DNA from: Desulfobulbaceae bacterium
Lineage (GTDB): Bacteria > Desulfobacterota > Desulfobulbia > Desulfobulbales > SURF-16
Reading direction: 5' to 3'
Assembly (NCBI GenBank): GCA_020444175.1
Contig: JAHLLM010000039.1
Location: 1-51,497, forward strand
Length of the DNA stretch: 51,497 nt
Part shown: piece after piece, positions 34,392-42,855 of the stretch
Position numbering within the stretch: position 1 is the stretch's first letter
Layout of the letters: every line of letters starts with the position of its first letter
Translations under genes and position numbers: made by a program
The notes under the pieces: generated by a model
Told to the model about the DNA's origin: nothing
Seen by the model: only the letters and a program-made list of their open reading frames with translations
Databases searched by the model: none

Positions 34392-35474
34392 TTATAGTTT
34401 ATACGTGTTGTTATCCGCGTGATAATCGAGTGTCTGTTCCACAGTCATTCCATTAAACATACCGTTAAAAAGCGCTTTTAATGTGTTATTCTTTTTAACA
34501 GAGCTGCCTTTAAAATACGTATGCTCAGAACCGACATGTTTTGCATCTGTCACATCTATATAATGGGCGTTCGGGCTGTTCAGCTGCTTCGTGTAATGGC
34601 CGAGACGGGCCTTCTGTTCTTCCCCGGGTTTGATCCTCGATGCCTTGAGGGCAGAATCGTTTTCGTTAATAACAACGTAGATTCTTTTGCGGACATCAAG
34701 TTTTCCCACCCAGTTAACATGATTTTCGTTATTCGCATCCGCTGCAACAAGACAAATGTTATCGAACACCAGCTTAGACGTGGCGTTCTCGCTTGTTGAC
34801 AGGGTGTGCTTGAATACATAGTTCCCCATGCTGTGACAGAGCAGACTGATTTTTACAGAACAATCCTTTTCCATCAGTTTCGTAAAAAGTGTGTCTGCAG
34901 CACTAGGATTATCAGGATGTTTTTTCTTGGCCGCATCCTGGTGCAGTCGTTTTCTGGAACGGGTAAGCATAAGATGAAATTCTTGAATTTTTCCTATTGC
35001 ACGGTTAAGAGCCCCGGCAGAAGCTCGGGCATCGGATTTGTCGCTCAGATATGACGCAGTCCCGGAAATTGCGCCACCACCATTGGCAGGCCAGGTAAAA
35101 GGAACAACAATCACATTATAAAGGGATTCAATCTCATGGGCTGCCTTCAATACGTCTGCCACGTCATTGTTATAACCATGCACAAAAAACAATATTGATT
35201 TATTTTCAGCACGAGCTTTCTCAAAAAGCTCACAGGCAATTTTCAGACTTCCATGCCAGGGAGAATCACAATCGATATCAAGCGAATACTTCGACTGCAA
35301 TGCTTTCACTGTGTTGGGAGGGAGAAGGTCACTTACCGGCTCAACTTTCCAGCCACTTCCCGATCTCTCAACATTGACCATGAGCAGCTCATTCGGTCCC
35401 TTTGGGTTTGGGGTTTTACCAAATGCCTTTAAGTTCTTTGCTTTTGTCAGTACGCGATTTGTAATGAGGTACAT
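34392..35474 (-). CDS. Alpha/beta hydrolase (DUF900-like)
   Basis: 360 residues; AAGGAG ribosome site before ATG. ILFFVHGYNNDV is the HG motif and oxyanion region of alpha/beta hydrolases. LLCHSMGNYVF holds the nucleophile Ser in a CHSMG elbow (GxSxG variant with Cys first), and a late GSEHTYFKG offers the catalytic His. No signal peptide. It resembles the DUF900-type hydrolases of unknown substrate. With the DUF2235 and patatin genes on the same strand within 8 kb, it makes three Ser-hydrolases in this area, although the HD-GYP gene lies between. Confidence 0.8.
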   Translation of the reverse strand: MYLITNRVLTKAKNLKAFGKTPNPKGPNELLMVNVERSGSGWKVEPVSDLLPPNTVKALQSKYSLDIDCDSPWHGSLKIACELFEKARAENKSILFFVHGYNNDVADVLKAAHEIESLYNVIVVPFTWPANGGGAISGTASYLSDKSDARASAGALNRAIGKIQEFHLMLTRSRKRLHQDAAKKKHPDNPSAADTLFTKLMEKDCSVKISLLCHSMGNYVFKHTLSTSENATSKLVFDNICLVAADANNENHVNWVGKLDVRKRIYVVINENDSALKASRIKPGEEQKARLGHYTKQLNSPNAHYIDVTDAKHVGSEHTYFKGSSVKKNNTLKALFNGMFNGMTVEQTLDYHADNNTYKL

Positions 35475-35555
35475 GTGATTCTCCTTTTTTCTTCATCATT
35501 TCAGCCCGAACAGCCCATAAGTCTGCCTGTAACAAACTTGAGATCCTTTTTTAAA

Positions 35556-37622
35556 TTAAAAACCTTCCCTCCCCAATGCCTTGCAAACCTTGAAGGCCAT
35601 TTCTTTTTTAGTAAATGGTTTTTGTATAAAGTTTACGCCTTCATCAAGCACACCCCGATGAGCAATGACATCGGACGTGTACCCGGACATAAACAGGATT
35701 TTAAGATCCGGATAAAGGGCATGCAGCCGGTCGGACAAATCGCGGCCGTTCATTTCAGGCATAACCACATCCGTGATCAACAGATGAATGCTGCCGGCAT
35801 ACTTCTCGGCCAGTCGCATGGCCTCGCTCGGTGCGCTTGCTTCCAGCACCTGATACCCCAATCTTTCAAGCATTCTTTTGCTCATTTTCATGATTGCCTG
35901 ATCATCCTCAACCAGCAGCACCGTTTCACCTTTGCCTTTTGGAATTTCATGTGCATTTCCTGAAGATGTCTTGTCGGTTTTACCTTTGTGCCGTGGCAGA
36001 TAGATTTTGAAGGTGGTACCGTTCTCTGTTTCAGAGTAGACGTTAATAAAACCCTTGTTCTGTTTGACAATGCCATAAACGGTGGCTAAGCCCAGGCCGG
36101 TGCCCTTGCCGATTCCTTTGGTGGTAAAAAAAGGTTCGAAAATCATGTCCAGATTTTCCGTCGCTATTCCGTAGCCATCGTCGCTGACAGTGAGCAACAC
36201 ATATTCGCCGGGGAAAAAGTCTGGATGAAGGGCGCTGTAGTCCTCATCGATGCTCATATTTTGGGTTTCGATTGTTACCTTACCCACATCGGCGATGGCG
36301 TCCCGTGCGTTAACACAGAGATTTACCAGGATTTGATCGACCTGGGAGGGATCAATTTTAACCGACCACACATCAGGTGCAGGCCGCCAGGCCAGATCTA
36401 TGTCTTCGCCGATCAACCTCCGAAACATTTTGAGCATGTTTTCTATTGCATCGTTCAGATTGAGGACTTTGGGGGCAATGGTTTGTTGTCGGGCAAAAGC
36501 CAGTAATTGCCGGGTAATATCCTTCGAACGTTCTGCTGCATTCATAATCTCAACAAGGTCGGTGTGCAGAGGATCCCCGGGTTTCACGTTTTCCATGCCA
36601 AACTCCGCATATCCGATAATAATGCTGAGCATGTTGTTAAAATCGTGCGCCACACCACCAGCCAAACGGCCCACGGATTCCATCTTCTGCGCCTGAAAAA
36701 GCTGCACCTTGAGGTTTTCCCTTTCTTTGTCCATTTGTATACGTTCGGTGATATCCTGGACGGTTGCGAAAATCTTTGGTTTTTTTCCAACCCTTTGCTG
36801 AATTACGCCGACAGTGCGGACGAATAAAATTTGTCCATCTTTTCGTATCACCCGGTACTCATTGGGAGTAAGCTCTTCCGTGCCGGATGCGATACAATTT
36901 CCGAGCCACCGGGTGATCCGCTCCACATCATCCGGATGATATATCTTCGCATTAATCCCGGCATAATCGAAGGTCTCTGATTTCTCATACTGCAACAGGT
37001 CGAACAGCGCATCGGACCAGGTGACTTCCCCGGTTTCAACATCCCAGACAAAATCTCCCATCTTCGCCATCCGCTGGGCTGCAATCAATCTTTCCCTGCT
37101 CTCGACAAGAGCTTTCTCGGCCTTTTGGCGCGCCTCTATCTCCTGTTCGGCCTGCACCATTTTCTGCTCAAGTTTTCTAACCAGCCTTTCGCTGTATAGC
37201 CTGAGAACCTCCTCTTCCTCTCCCCGGACCGGAACAGAGGCTCTCTTCAAATGGCCGGCAGAGGCTATTACTTCGTCGACTGCTTTCATGAAGATCTCCG
37301 GCTCGCAGGGCTTTTCAATGAATCGGTCCGCACCGATTTTCAAGGCAAAATCATGATCCTTGGGCCCTGTGTAGGTGGCTGTGTATATAATAAACGGAAT
37401 GGCGCGCAAATTTGCGTCGGTCTTGACTTTTCGGCACAATTGAAAACCATCCATCACAGGCATGAGAATATCGCTGATAATGAGATCGATTCCACCCGCC
37501 TGCAGTATCTCGAAAGCCTCTTCGCCGTTTGCTGCCTGCCGCACGTCGTGCCCGTTTGCCTTGAGCATGGTTTCCTGTAGGTAGCGATTCACTTCATGGT
37601 CGTCAACGATGAGAATATTCAT
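35556..37622 (-). CDS. Hybrid histidine kinase REC-PAS-HisKA-HATPase-REC
   Basis: 688 residues, no TM helix. N-terminal receiver (about 1-125, phospho-Asp in [14 protein letters not shown]), coiled coil, PAS (about 190-300), HisKA with [17 protein letters not shown] (His in AHDFNN), HATPase (G-boxes DDGYGI and [11 protein letters not shown]), and a C-terminal receiver ([13 protein letters not shown]). Its start overlaps the stop of the stand-alone receiver gene by 4 bp (ATGA, 37619-37622), so translation is coupled. Predicted role: last protein of a multi-step cytoplasmic phosphorelay with the two upstream genes. No DNA-binding output is encoded here. Confidence 0.92.
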   Translation of the reverse strand: MNILIVDDHEVNRYLQETMLKANGHDVRQAANGEEAFEILQAGGIDLIISDILMPVMDGFQLCRKVKTDANLRAIPFIIYTATYTGPKDHDFALKIGADRFIEKPCEPEIFMKAVDEVIASAGHLKRASVPVRGEEEEVLRLYSERLVRKLEQKMVQAEQEIEARQKAEKALVESRERLIAAQRMAKMGDFVWDVETGEVTWSDALFDLLQYEKSETFDYAGINAKIYHPDDVERITRWLGNCIASGTEELTPNEYRVIRKDGQILFVRTVGVIQQRVGKKPKIFATVQDITERIQMDKERENLKVQLFQAQKMESVGRLAGGVAHDFNNMLSIIIGYAEFGMENVKPGDPLHTDLVEIMNAAERSKDITRQLLAFARQQTIAPKVLNLNDAIENMLKMFRRLIGEDIDLAWRPAPDVWSVKIDPSQVDQILVNLCVNARDAIADVGKVTIETQNMSIDEDYSALHPDFFPGEYVLLTVSDDGYGIATENLDMIFEPFFTTKGIGKGTGLGLATVYGIVKQNKGFINVYSETENGTTFKIYLPRHKGKTDKTSSGNAHEIPKGKGETVLLVEDDQAIMKMSKRMLERLGYQVLEASAPSEAMRLAEKYAGSIHLLITDVVMPEMNGRDLSDRLHALYPDLKILFMSGYTSDVIAHRGVLDEGVNFIQKPFTKKEMAFKVCKALGREGF

Positions 37623-38017
37623 TGCCGCTCCTCCTTGCTGTCATCACCAGGCTGAGGAAAGTATCGGGTGATTTCTGCTACAAAAGTATCTGGATCGATA
37701 GGTTTTTCGATGTAGCCTGTGGCACCGGCTGCAAGAATTTTTTCCCGGTCGCCAACCATGGCGTACGAGGTGACTGCTATAATAGGAATCTTTGCCAGTT
37801 CGGGGTGTTTTTGGAGCTCCTCCGCCACGGCATAACCATCCATTTCCGGCAACTGGATGTCCAGCAATATTGCGCGTGGCTTGTGGAGCAACGCCTTTTC
37901 GATGCCCTCCCTGCCATTTTCCGCACCAAAGACACTAAAACCATTCTTTTCCAGCAGAAAACGCATCATGTAAAAATTCTGCTCGTTGTCTTCGATGATT
38001 AATAATGTATCGCTCAT
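37619..38017 (-). CDS. Stand-alone response regulator receiver (DivK-like)
   Basis: About 132 residues from the ATG at 38017, which has an AGGAG site. The frame is open upstream inside the preceding gene but without a ribosome site. One receiver domain only: IIEDNEQNFYMMRF acidic pocket, phospho-Asp in ILLDIQLPEMDGYAV, switch Thr/Ser in AVTSYAM, and the lysine in GYIEKPID. There is no output domain, so it acts by protein contacts or as a phosphate shuttle. It overlaps both neighbours by the 4-bp ATGA arrangement, marking a coupled operon between two hybrid kinases. Confidence 0.92.
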   Translation of the reverse strand: MSDTLLIIEDNEQNFYMMRFLLEKNGFSVFGAENGREGIEKALLHKPRAILLDIQLPEMDGYAVAEELQKHPELAKIPIIAVTSYAMVGDREKILAAGATGYIEKPIDPDTFVAEITRYFPQPGDDSKEERQ

Positions 38018-41000
38018 GACAAATCTCCTGTCTGCATCTCTCGCGGGAAACGTATAGTAAAGGTGCTGCCTTGACCCCACAGACTTTCAACATCAATGGT
38101 TCCTTCCATCATATCCATCAATTTCTTGCAAATGGACAACCCCAGGCCGGTACCTTCGTGTTTGCGTGAAGTTCCGGTTTCTATTTGGTGAAAAGGTTGG
38201 AAGAGGCCTGGAATTTCTTCCTGACGGATGCCGATACCGGTATCTGAAACCGATAAAAGGTAATGATCTTGGCTGGTCCGGCAGTAAATTCTTACATGCC
38301 CTTTTTCGGTAAATTTAACACCATTATTGAGCAAATTGAGAATGACCTGTTCCAATCGCCGCTGATCCGAGTTCACGGCAGTGACATCATCGTCGATCTC
38401 CAGCTGCAGCTCAATTCCTTTTTTTTCGGCCAATGGAGCAACCAGATCAACCATTTTTTTTATGGATGGCTGTAATTCAAAAACAGTAAAAGAAAGGGAT
38501 AATTGGCCCGCCTCGATTTTGGAGATATCCAGGACATCGTTAATCAGGGCCAGAAGGTGGCGTGAACTGTTTTGCACCATGCGCATCTGCTTTTGCTGTT
38601 CTTCATTTAACGGCCCGGCCAGTCCCTGCAGCAGGATGCCGGTAAAGCCAATGATCGAGTTCAGTGGGGTCCGCAACTCATGGGACATGGTGGCAAGAAA
38701 GGCGGATTTTATGCGGTCCGCGGATTCGGCCTGTTCCATGGCTATGGCCAGCTCTGCAGTGCGCTCTTCCACGCGTTTCTCCAAGCTTTCCGCGTGACGC
38801 TGCAAGTCCTCATTGAGCCGGTGAATTTTCTCCTCAGCCAGCTTGAGATCGGTTATGTCGGAACCAATGCTCAATATCTCTTTGATCTGTCCCTGCTCAT
38901 CAAGTACGACCCTGTTCCTCCAGTCGATCCATACCCGTTCACCATTACGGCGTATGTTTTCGTTAATATTATGCTCGAACTGCTGCGGGTTGACTAAAAT
39001 TTCCTCCATCAGAGGAAGTAATTTCCGGCCGGTACTCTCTTTCTCCGGAACTATGGTTCCGACTACGTGTCGGCCAAGTATCTCTGGCTCCGTATAACCG
39101 AAAAACGTCAGGGCAAATTCATTCATGAACGTTATCCGTCCATCGCCAGACCAGCGCAGGATAATACTGTTGGCCAGCATCACCAGTTCCCGGTATTTCC
39201 TTTCGCTTGTACGTAGTTTGTCCTCCATGTTCTTTTGTTCGCTGACATCCCGAACAGTCTCAATGGCTCCACAACGCCGACCATCCTGGTCGTACAGGGG
39301 CGATGCTACTCCCCACAAATGGGCTCCCCGTCCATTGTAAATACGTTGAATGAATGACTCCCCATAAAGTCTGTCGTCGTGGCGCTCAATGTACTTATAG
39401 GTGGATTCAACGTCCTCCATAGGCAGGTCCAGAAGATCAATAAGAATTGGCCGCCGTTCTCCAAAAAAAGGCTCGGCATAGGCGAAATCACCCTTACCGA
39501 GCAAAGATTCTTTTTTTACACCGGTTAATGCTTCACATGCGTGGTTCCAGGCAATGACTTTTTTGTCCTTATCAATAACAAAGGTCGCATCGGGCAAAAA
39601 CTCGACAATATCCTCGAACCGTTGCTGCGCCCTTTGTCGCGCCAATTCGGCGTTATCCCGTGCAACACGCGTCCGGTGACTCATAATGCCGAAAGCAAGA
39701 TCGCCGGCTATCTCTGTGAGCAGCCCAGTCTCCCTCGTATCAAAAGCAGCAGGATCAACCGAATAGATTCCAAGGACACCGAGGGTCTTTTTATCGGATA
39801 TCAGCGGCAGCATCACCGCAGATGCGTAACCTCGCTTGCGCGCATCATTCCGCCATGATTTAAAATCCGGATCAGTTGCAATATGCCTGGCGGAATACAC
39901 CCGCCCGGTTCGAAAGGCATCAATGGCCAAGCTGCGACTGAGATCAGCTTGGTCCCAGGGGATATTTTCGCTTTCGAATGTTTCTTCTCCAGAGGCGGCC
40001 TGAACCAGGCTGCCGAGCGTTTCGGCCATGCCCGATTCGGTGAAACCTATGCAGGCGAAACGATACCCCCCCGTGTTGACCATAATCCGACAGATGGCCT
40101 GAAGCAGATCGGTTTCGTCGGTGGAGTGCACCAGAGCCAGATTGCATTCGCTCAGGGTACGCAAGGCGCGGTTCAACTTTTGTAATTTCTGGGTTCGGAC
40201 ATTCACCTGATGCTTCAGAACAAAGCTGCCAACCAGGCTTAAAAAAAGCAAAAAAACCAGCAATATGCCGAGCGTGTATAGCCAGACCGGCAATTCAAAA
40301 TGTGTTTTCTCGGATATCCAGCGTTGCAGCGACTGATAATAAATAGAATGAGAGTCTTTTTTCAGACTTTCAAGACGGGCATCGATAGTATTCAGTAGTT
40401 TCTGATGTGCACCTTTGGGAGCGGCAAAAAAGAGGTTGCTGGGATGAAAAAGAACCGCAGTATCTTCAAGACCGAACTTCTTTGCATGCATGAGACCATA
40501 AAAACGGTTGGTGATGGCAGCATCGGCCTCATTCTTTGCAACCATCTCAAAACTTGTTTTGTAGTCAGCTACGGGAAGGATGGTGGTTTGTAATTCGAAG
40601 TCTGCAACAAGTTGAACAAATGCATCCTGTTGAACTGAACGTTCCAGAACGGAAATTCGTTTTCCGCCAAGATCCAAAATTGATTTAATCCCGCTTCTTT
40701 TGCGGGCATATACTTGAAACCAGGAGGAAAGGACAGGCACCTTATGAAATGAGAATATTCTTTCCCGGTCTGTCGTATAAGCCACGTCCGGCATGAGATC
40801 GATTTCCCCTCTTTCCAAACGATCCAAGCCTTCCCCCCAGGTCCCGGGCACATAGTTGAGTTTCCATCCTTCGCTTTTTGCTATGGACTCAATGATATCA
40901 ATAAAGATGCCCGATGGTTGACCGGATTCGGAGATAAAAATCTTTGGTGCGTTCTGATAGACGCCGATATTCACGATCCCATCAGCGGCCTGTGCGGAAT

Positions 41001-41091
41001 CGCAAACCAGATGTAAGGAAACAAACAAAACAATTACTATGCTGAAAAAGAATCCCCCGCTAAAATATTTGATTCGATTATTTTTCATCAT
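38014..41091 (-). CDS. Periplasmic-binding sensor kinase SBP-GAF-PAS-PAS-HisKA-HATPase
   Basis: 1025 residues. Signal/TM segment 12-35, then a complete SBP_bac_3-type solute-binding domain (about 38-270: NIGVYQNAPKIFI, GTWGEGLDRLERGEIDLMPD). TM about 272-295, GAF (about 315-470), two PAS domains (about 488-610 and 620-740), coiled coil, HisKA with ATMSHELRTPLNSIIGF, and HATPase (N-box LLNNGVKF, G-box GTGLGLSICKK). It is BvgS/EvgS-like in architecture; its ligand is a small solute bound in the periplasm. First gene of the coupled three-gene phosphorelay; its stop overlaps the next start (ATGA). Confidence 0.93.
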   Translation of the reverse strand: MMKNNRIKYFSGGFFFSIVIVLFVSLHLVCDSAQAADGIVNIGVYQNAPKIFISESGQPSGIFIDIIESIAKSEGWKLNYVPGTWGEGLDRLERGEIDLMPDVAYTTDRERIFSFHKVPVLSSWFQVYARKRSGIKSILDLGGKRISVLERSVQQDAFVQLVADFELQTTILPVADYKTSFEMVAKNEADAAITNRFYGLMHAKKFGLEDTAVLFHPSNLFFAAPKGAHQKLLNTIDARLESLKKDSHSIYYQSLQRWISEKTHFELPVWLYTLGILLVFLLFLSLVGSFVLKHQVNVRTQKLQKLNRALRTLSECNLALVHSTDETDLLQAICRIMVNTGGYRFACIGFTESGMAETLGSLVQAASGEETFESENIPWDQADLSRSLAIDAFRTGRVYSARHIATDPDFKSWRNDARKRGYASAVMLPLISDKKTLGVLGIYSVDPAAFDTRETGLLTEIAGDLAFGIMSHRTRVARDNAELARQRAQQRFEDIVEFLPDATFVIDKDKKVIAWNHACEALTGVKKESLLGKGDFAYAEPFFGERRPILIDLLDLPMEDVESTYKYIERHDDRLYGESFIQRIYNGRGAHLWGVASPLYDQDGRRCGAIETVRDVSEQKNMEDKLRTSERKYRELVMLANSIILRWSGDGRITFMNEFALTFFGYTEPEILGRHVVGTIVPEKESTGRKLLPLMEEILVNPQQFEHNINENIRRNGERVWIDWRNRVVLDEQGQIKEILSIGSDITDLKLAEEKIHRLNEDLQRHAESLEKRVEERTAELAIAMEQAESADRIKSAFLATMSHELRTPLNSIIGFTGILLQGLAGPLNEEQQKQMRMVQNSSRHLLALINDVLDISKIEAGQLSLSFTVFELQPSIKKMVDLVAPLAEKKGIELQLEIDDDVTAVNSDQRRLEQVILNLLNNGVKFTEKGHVRIYCRTSQDHYLLSVSDTGIGIRQEEIPGLFQPFHQIETGTSRKHEGTGLGLSICKKLMDMMEGTIDVESLWGQGSTFTIRFPREMQTGDLS

Positions 41092-41099
41092 CCAACTCT

Positions 41100-41492
41100 T
41101 TGATAGATGAAAGCATTAAATATGAAGGTAATTCTTGCATATTTCATAATGATCAAGCCCTCTCATACGGAGCCAACGATGAAGTGATCCGGCAGGCCAA
41201 GATCTGCCAGGGAACATGCCCACGTTTCTCTCTGTCAGGTTACACGCTTTGTGTTGGTCGTGATCTTAAGGAGTGGTGCGAGTACCATGCCTGTAACCCT
41301 TTATACTATCAACAAATAGTAGCGAAAATACAAGTCAATAGCAAGGGCGATATGGAAAGGAATCGTCTGGAGAAGATGGAGGATGGGAATGCGGCGGTCG
41401 GAGTCTTCGCATACCTGTGCAAAGGAAGGCCAAAGCTCTTGCAAAGGGAGATCTGTCCGGTTTGCGATCTTTTCGGATCATCCGGTAAATAG
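41100..41492 (+). CDS. Possible cysteine-rich hypothetical protein
   Basis: A 130-residue open frame starting at a TTG only 8 bp from the divergent kinase start, which leaves little room for a promoter and ribosome site. A later GTG near 41184 is an alternative start. It has nine cysteines, including CQGTC, EWCEYHAC and a C-terminal CPVC, which could bind metal. No family recognised and no good ribosome site. It may be a real small metal-binding protein or the remnant of one. Confidence 0.4.
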   Translation: MIDESIKYEGNSCIFHNDQALSYGANDEVIRQAKICQGTCPRFSLSGYTLCVGRDLKEWCEYHACNPLYYQQIVAKIQVNSKGDMERNRLEKMEDGNAAVGVFAYLCKGRPKLLQREICPVCDLFGSSGK

Positions 41493-41557
41493 ATACCTGT
41501 TTCGGGCTAAAAGTATCTTGACACCTGCCGTCAAAGTCTAACCTTATTCGTTCGCTT

Positions 41558-41816
41558 TCAGCGATAAATGTCTTTGCGGTGCCCTACTTTTACTGCCCAT
41601 ACAGTTAATTCCTTGTCCTGAACTGAATAAACAATTCGGTATAGTCCTTGACGAATGCGGTATTTCTCCTGCCCCGTCAGTTTTTCACAACCTTGTGGAC
41701 GTGGGTCTTCTGAAAGTAAGCCAATTTGTTTGATGATTTTACTAAGTTCTTTTTTGGGAATAGCCTTGAAGTCCTTCTTCACTTACTGCTTGAAGCAAGA
41801 TTTTATATTCGGCCAT
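41558..41816 (-). pseudogene. RelE/ParE-family toxin gene with frameshift near its start
   Basis: The ATG at 41816 overlaps the antitoxin stop by 14 bp, the normal coupled arrangement. It encodes MAEYKILLQAV, then after about eleven codons the frame changes. The remaining toxin (KKDFKAIPKKELSKII onward, with YRIRQGLYRIVYSV and the typical VGHRKDIYR C-terminus) is in another frame, open from a GTG at 41782. Dropping one A at about 41783-41785 would restore a full toxin of about 86 residues. Either a single-base insertion has inactivated the toxin, or a shortened form is made from the GTG, or the base is a sequencing error. Confidence 0.75.
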
Positions 41817-42036
41817 CTTTTTTAAGCCTCTTAACCATTTCGTCATAGCTGACCAGAGGTTCACTCTGTCTATCTTCAAATGCACCTAAATCTGTTGCAT
41901 CCTCAAAAAGAGCCGCCCTTACAGCTTGGTTGACAAGTTCTGTTATTGAGCGTGATGTTTCTGCTGCCTTCAACCGTAAAGCTTTATGTAAAATAGGGTC
42001 AAAATAGATAGTCGCTCGTTTGGTCTGTGTGGTCAT
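41803..42036 (-). CDS. Ribbon-helix-helix type antitoxin
   Basis: About 77 residues from the ATG at 42036, which is preceded by AGGAGGTGATATC. The N-terminal TKRATIYFDPILHKALRLKA is a CopG/Arc-like ribbon-helix-helix that should bind its own promoter. The acidic C-terminal part (LGAFEDRQSEPLVSYDEMVK) is the toxin-neutralising region. It is the upstream gene of a type II pair with the frameshifted RelE-like toxin. Confidence 0.85.
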   Translation of the reverse strand: MTTQTKRATIYFDPILHKALRLKAAETSRSITELVNQAVRAALFEDATDLGAFEDRQSEPLVSYDEMVKRLKKDGRI

Positions 42037-42158
42037 GATATCACCTCCTATTTTCACAATAAAAGCATAACGCTATAACGTCAATGTGTAGGAGTGAACG
42101 TTGAGCTGAGACGCGCGCTCTTCCAGCGCGAAGATTTCCAGCGATCCGTTATAATTCC

Positions 42159-42204
42159 TTGACAACGACCTGAAACAGATGTACATTTTGTACACAACGT
42201 ACAT
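42159..42204 (+). promoter_or_regulatory. Promoter and operator of the Phd/RelE toxin-antitoxin operon
   Basis: -35 TTGACA (42159-42164), 17-bp spacer, -10 TACATT (42182-42187). Overlapping the -10 are TGTACA-type inverted repeats (tgtacattttgtaca, then tgtac-acaac-gtaca), where the antitoxin would bind and autorepress. The antitoxin ATG with a GGAGG site follows at 42221. Confidence 0.75.
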
Positions 42205-42220
42205 CTCTGGAGGTGTTATC

Positions 42221-42469
42221 ATGATTACAGTTACCACAGCAGAAGCCAGAAAAAAACTTGCAGAAATCGTCAACAAGGTAGCGTATGGAAAAGAGCCTGT
42301 TATTTTGACCCGCAGGGGCGAGGAGATAGCCGCGCTCATTTCCATGGAAGAATTGGAATTGCTTCAGCTTATTGAAGATCACATGGATATTGAAGATGCG
42401 AAAAAAGCCCTTGCTGAACCCGGCGAAAATATTCCGGCCAAGAAACTCTGGAAGGAATTGGGGCTTTAA
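42221..42469 (+). CDS. Phd/YefM-family antitoxin
   Basis: About 82 residues from the ATG at 42221 (GGAGGTGTTATC upstream); an earlier in-frame start lacks support. The sequence ITVTTAEARKKLAEIVNKV and EPVILTRRGEEIAALISMEEL is the Phd/YefM DNA-binding fold. The C-terminal tail (LAEPGENIPAKKLWKELGL) is the toxin-binding segment. The toxin gene starts 3 bp downstream, so the two are translated together. Confidence 0.9.
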   Translation: MITVTTAEARKKLAEIVNKVAYGKEPVILTRRGEEIAALISMEELELLQLIEDHMDIEDAKKALAEPGENIPAKKLWKELGL

Positions 42470-42472
42470 TTC

Positions 42473-42739
42473 ATGAAATATTCTGTCGAGTTCAGGCCAG
42501 CCGTTTTGAAAAGCTTGAAACGGCTTCCCAAAAAAGATCTGCGGCGAATTAAGAAAAAGATAGACGACCTTGCTGTAAATCTGCCTGATCATGCCACCAC
42601 AAAAATGAAAGGCAGTAATTCTTTTCATAAAGTGCGATCTGGTGATTATCGGATAATTTATGAAATCCATAATGATCGGCTTGTCATCCTGGTTGTGAAA
42701 ATCGGGCATCGTAAAGACGTTTATAAAAAACTCCTGTAA
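42473..42739 (+). CDS. RelE/ParE-family toxin
   Basis: 88 residues. Typical RelE-superfamily layout: YSVEFRPAVLKSLKRLPKKD (first strand and helix), KVRSGDYRIIYEIHND (central sheet with the conserved Arg-Ile-Ile-Tyr) and VVKIGHRKDVYKKLL at the C-terminus. RelE members cleave mRNA on the ribosome, while ParE members target gyrase; sequence alone suggests RelE. It directly follows its Phd-type antitoxin. It looks intact, unlike the neighbouring divergent toxin. Confidence 0.9.
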   Translation: MKYSVEFRPAVLKSLKRLPKKDLRRIKKKIDDLAVNLPDHATTKMKGSNSFHKVRSGDYRIIYEIHNDRLVILVVKIGHRKDVYKKLL

Positions 42740-42779
42740 TCTTCCGTTTTCTTCGAAAAAAAAATTCCGTATCCGCAGG

Positions 42780-42855
42780 CTTTCCCTGCTTCTGGATATG
42801 ATATGGGGCGTATGATATGTGATATGTTGATATTTTGTATGTTGATATGTGATAT
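42780..42855. repeat. AT-rich GATATG-type low-complexity stretch
   Basis: Repeated short units gatatg / gttgatat / gtgatatg over about 75 bp, immediately before the outer left end of the first RAYT element. Confidence 0.6.
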
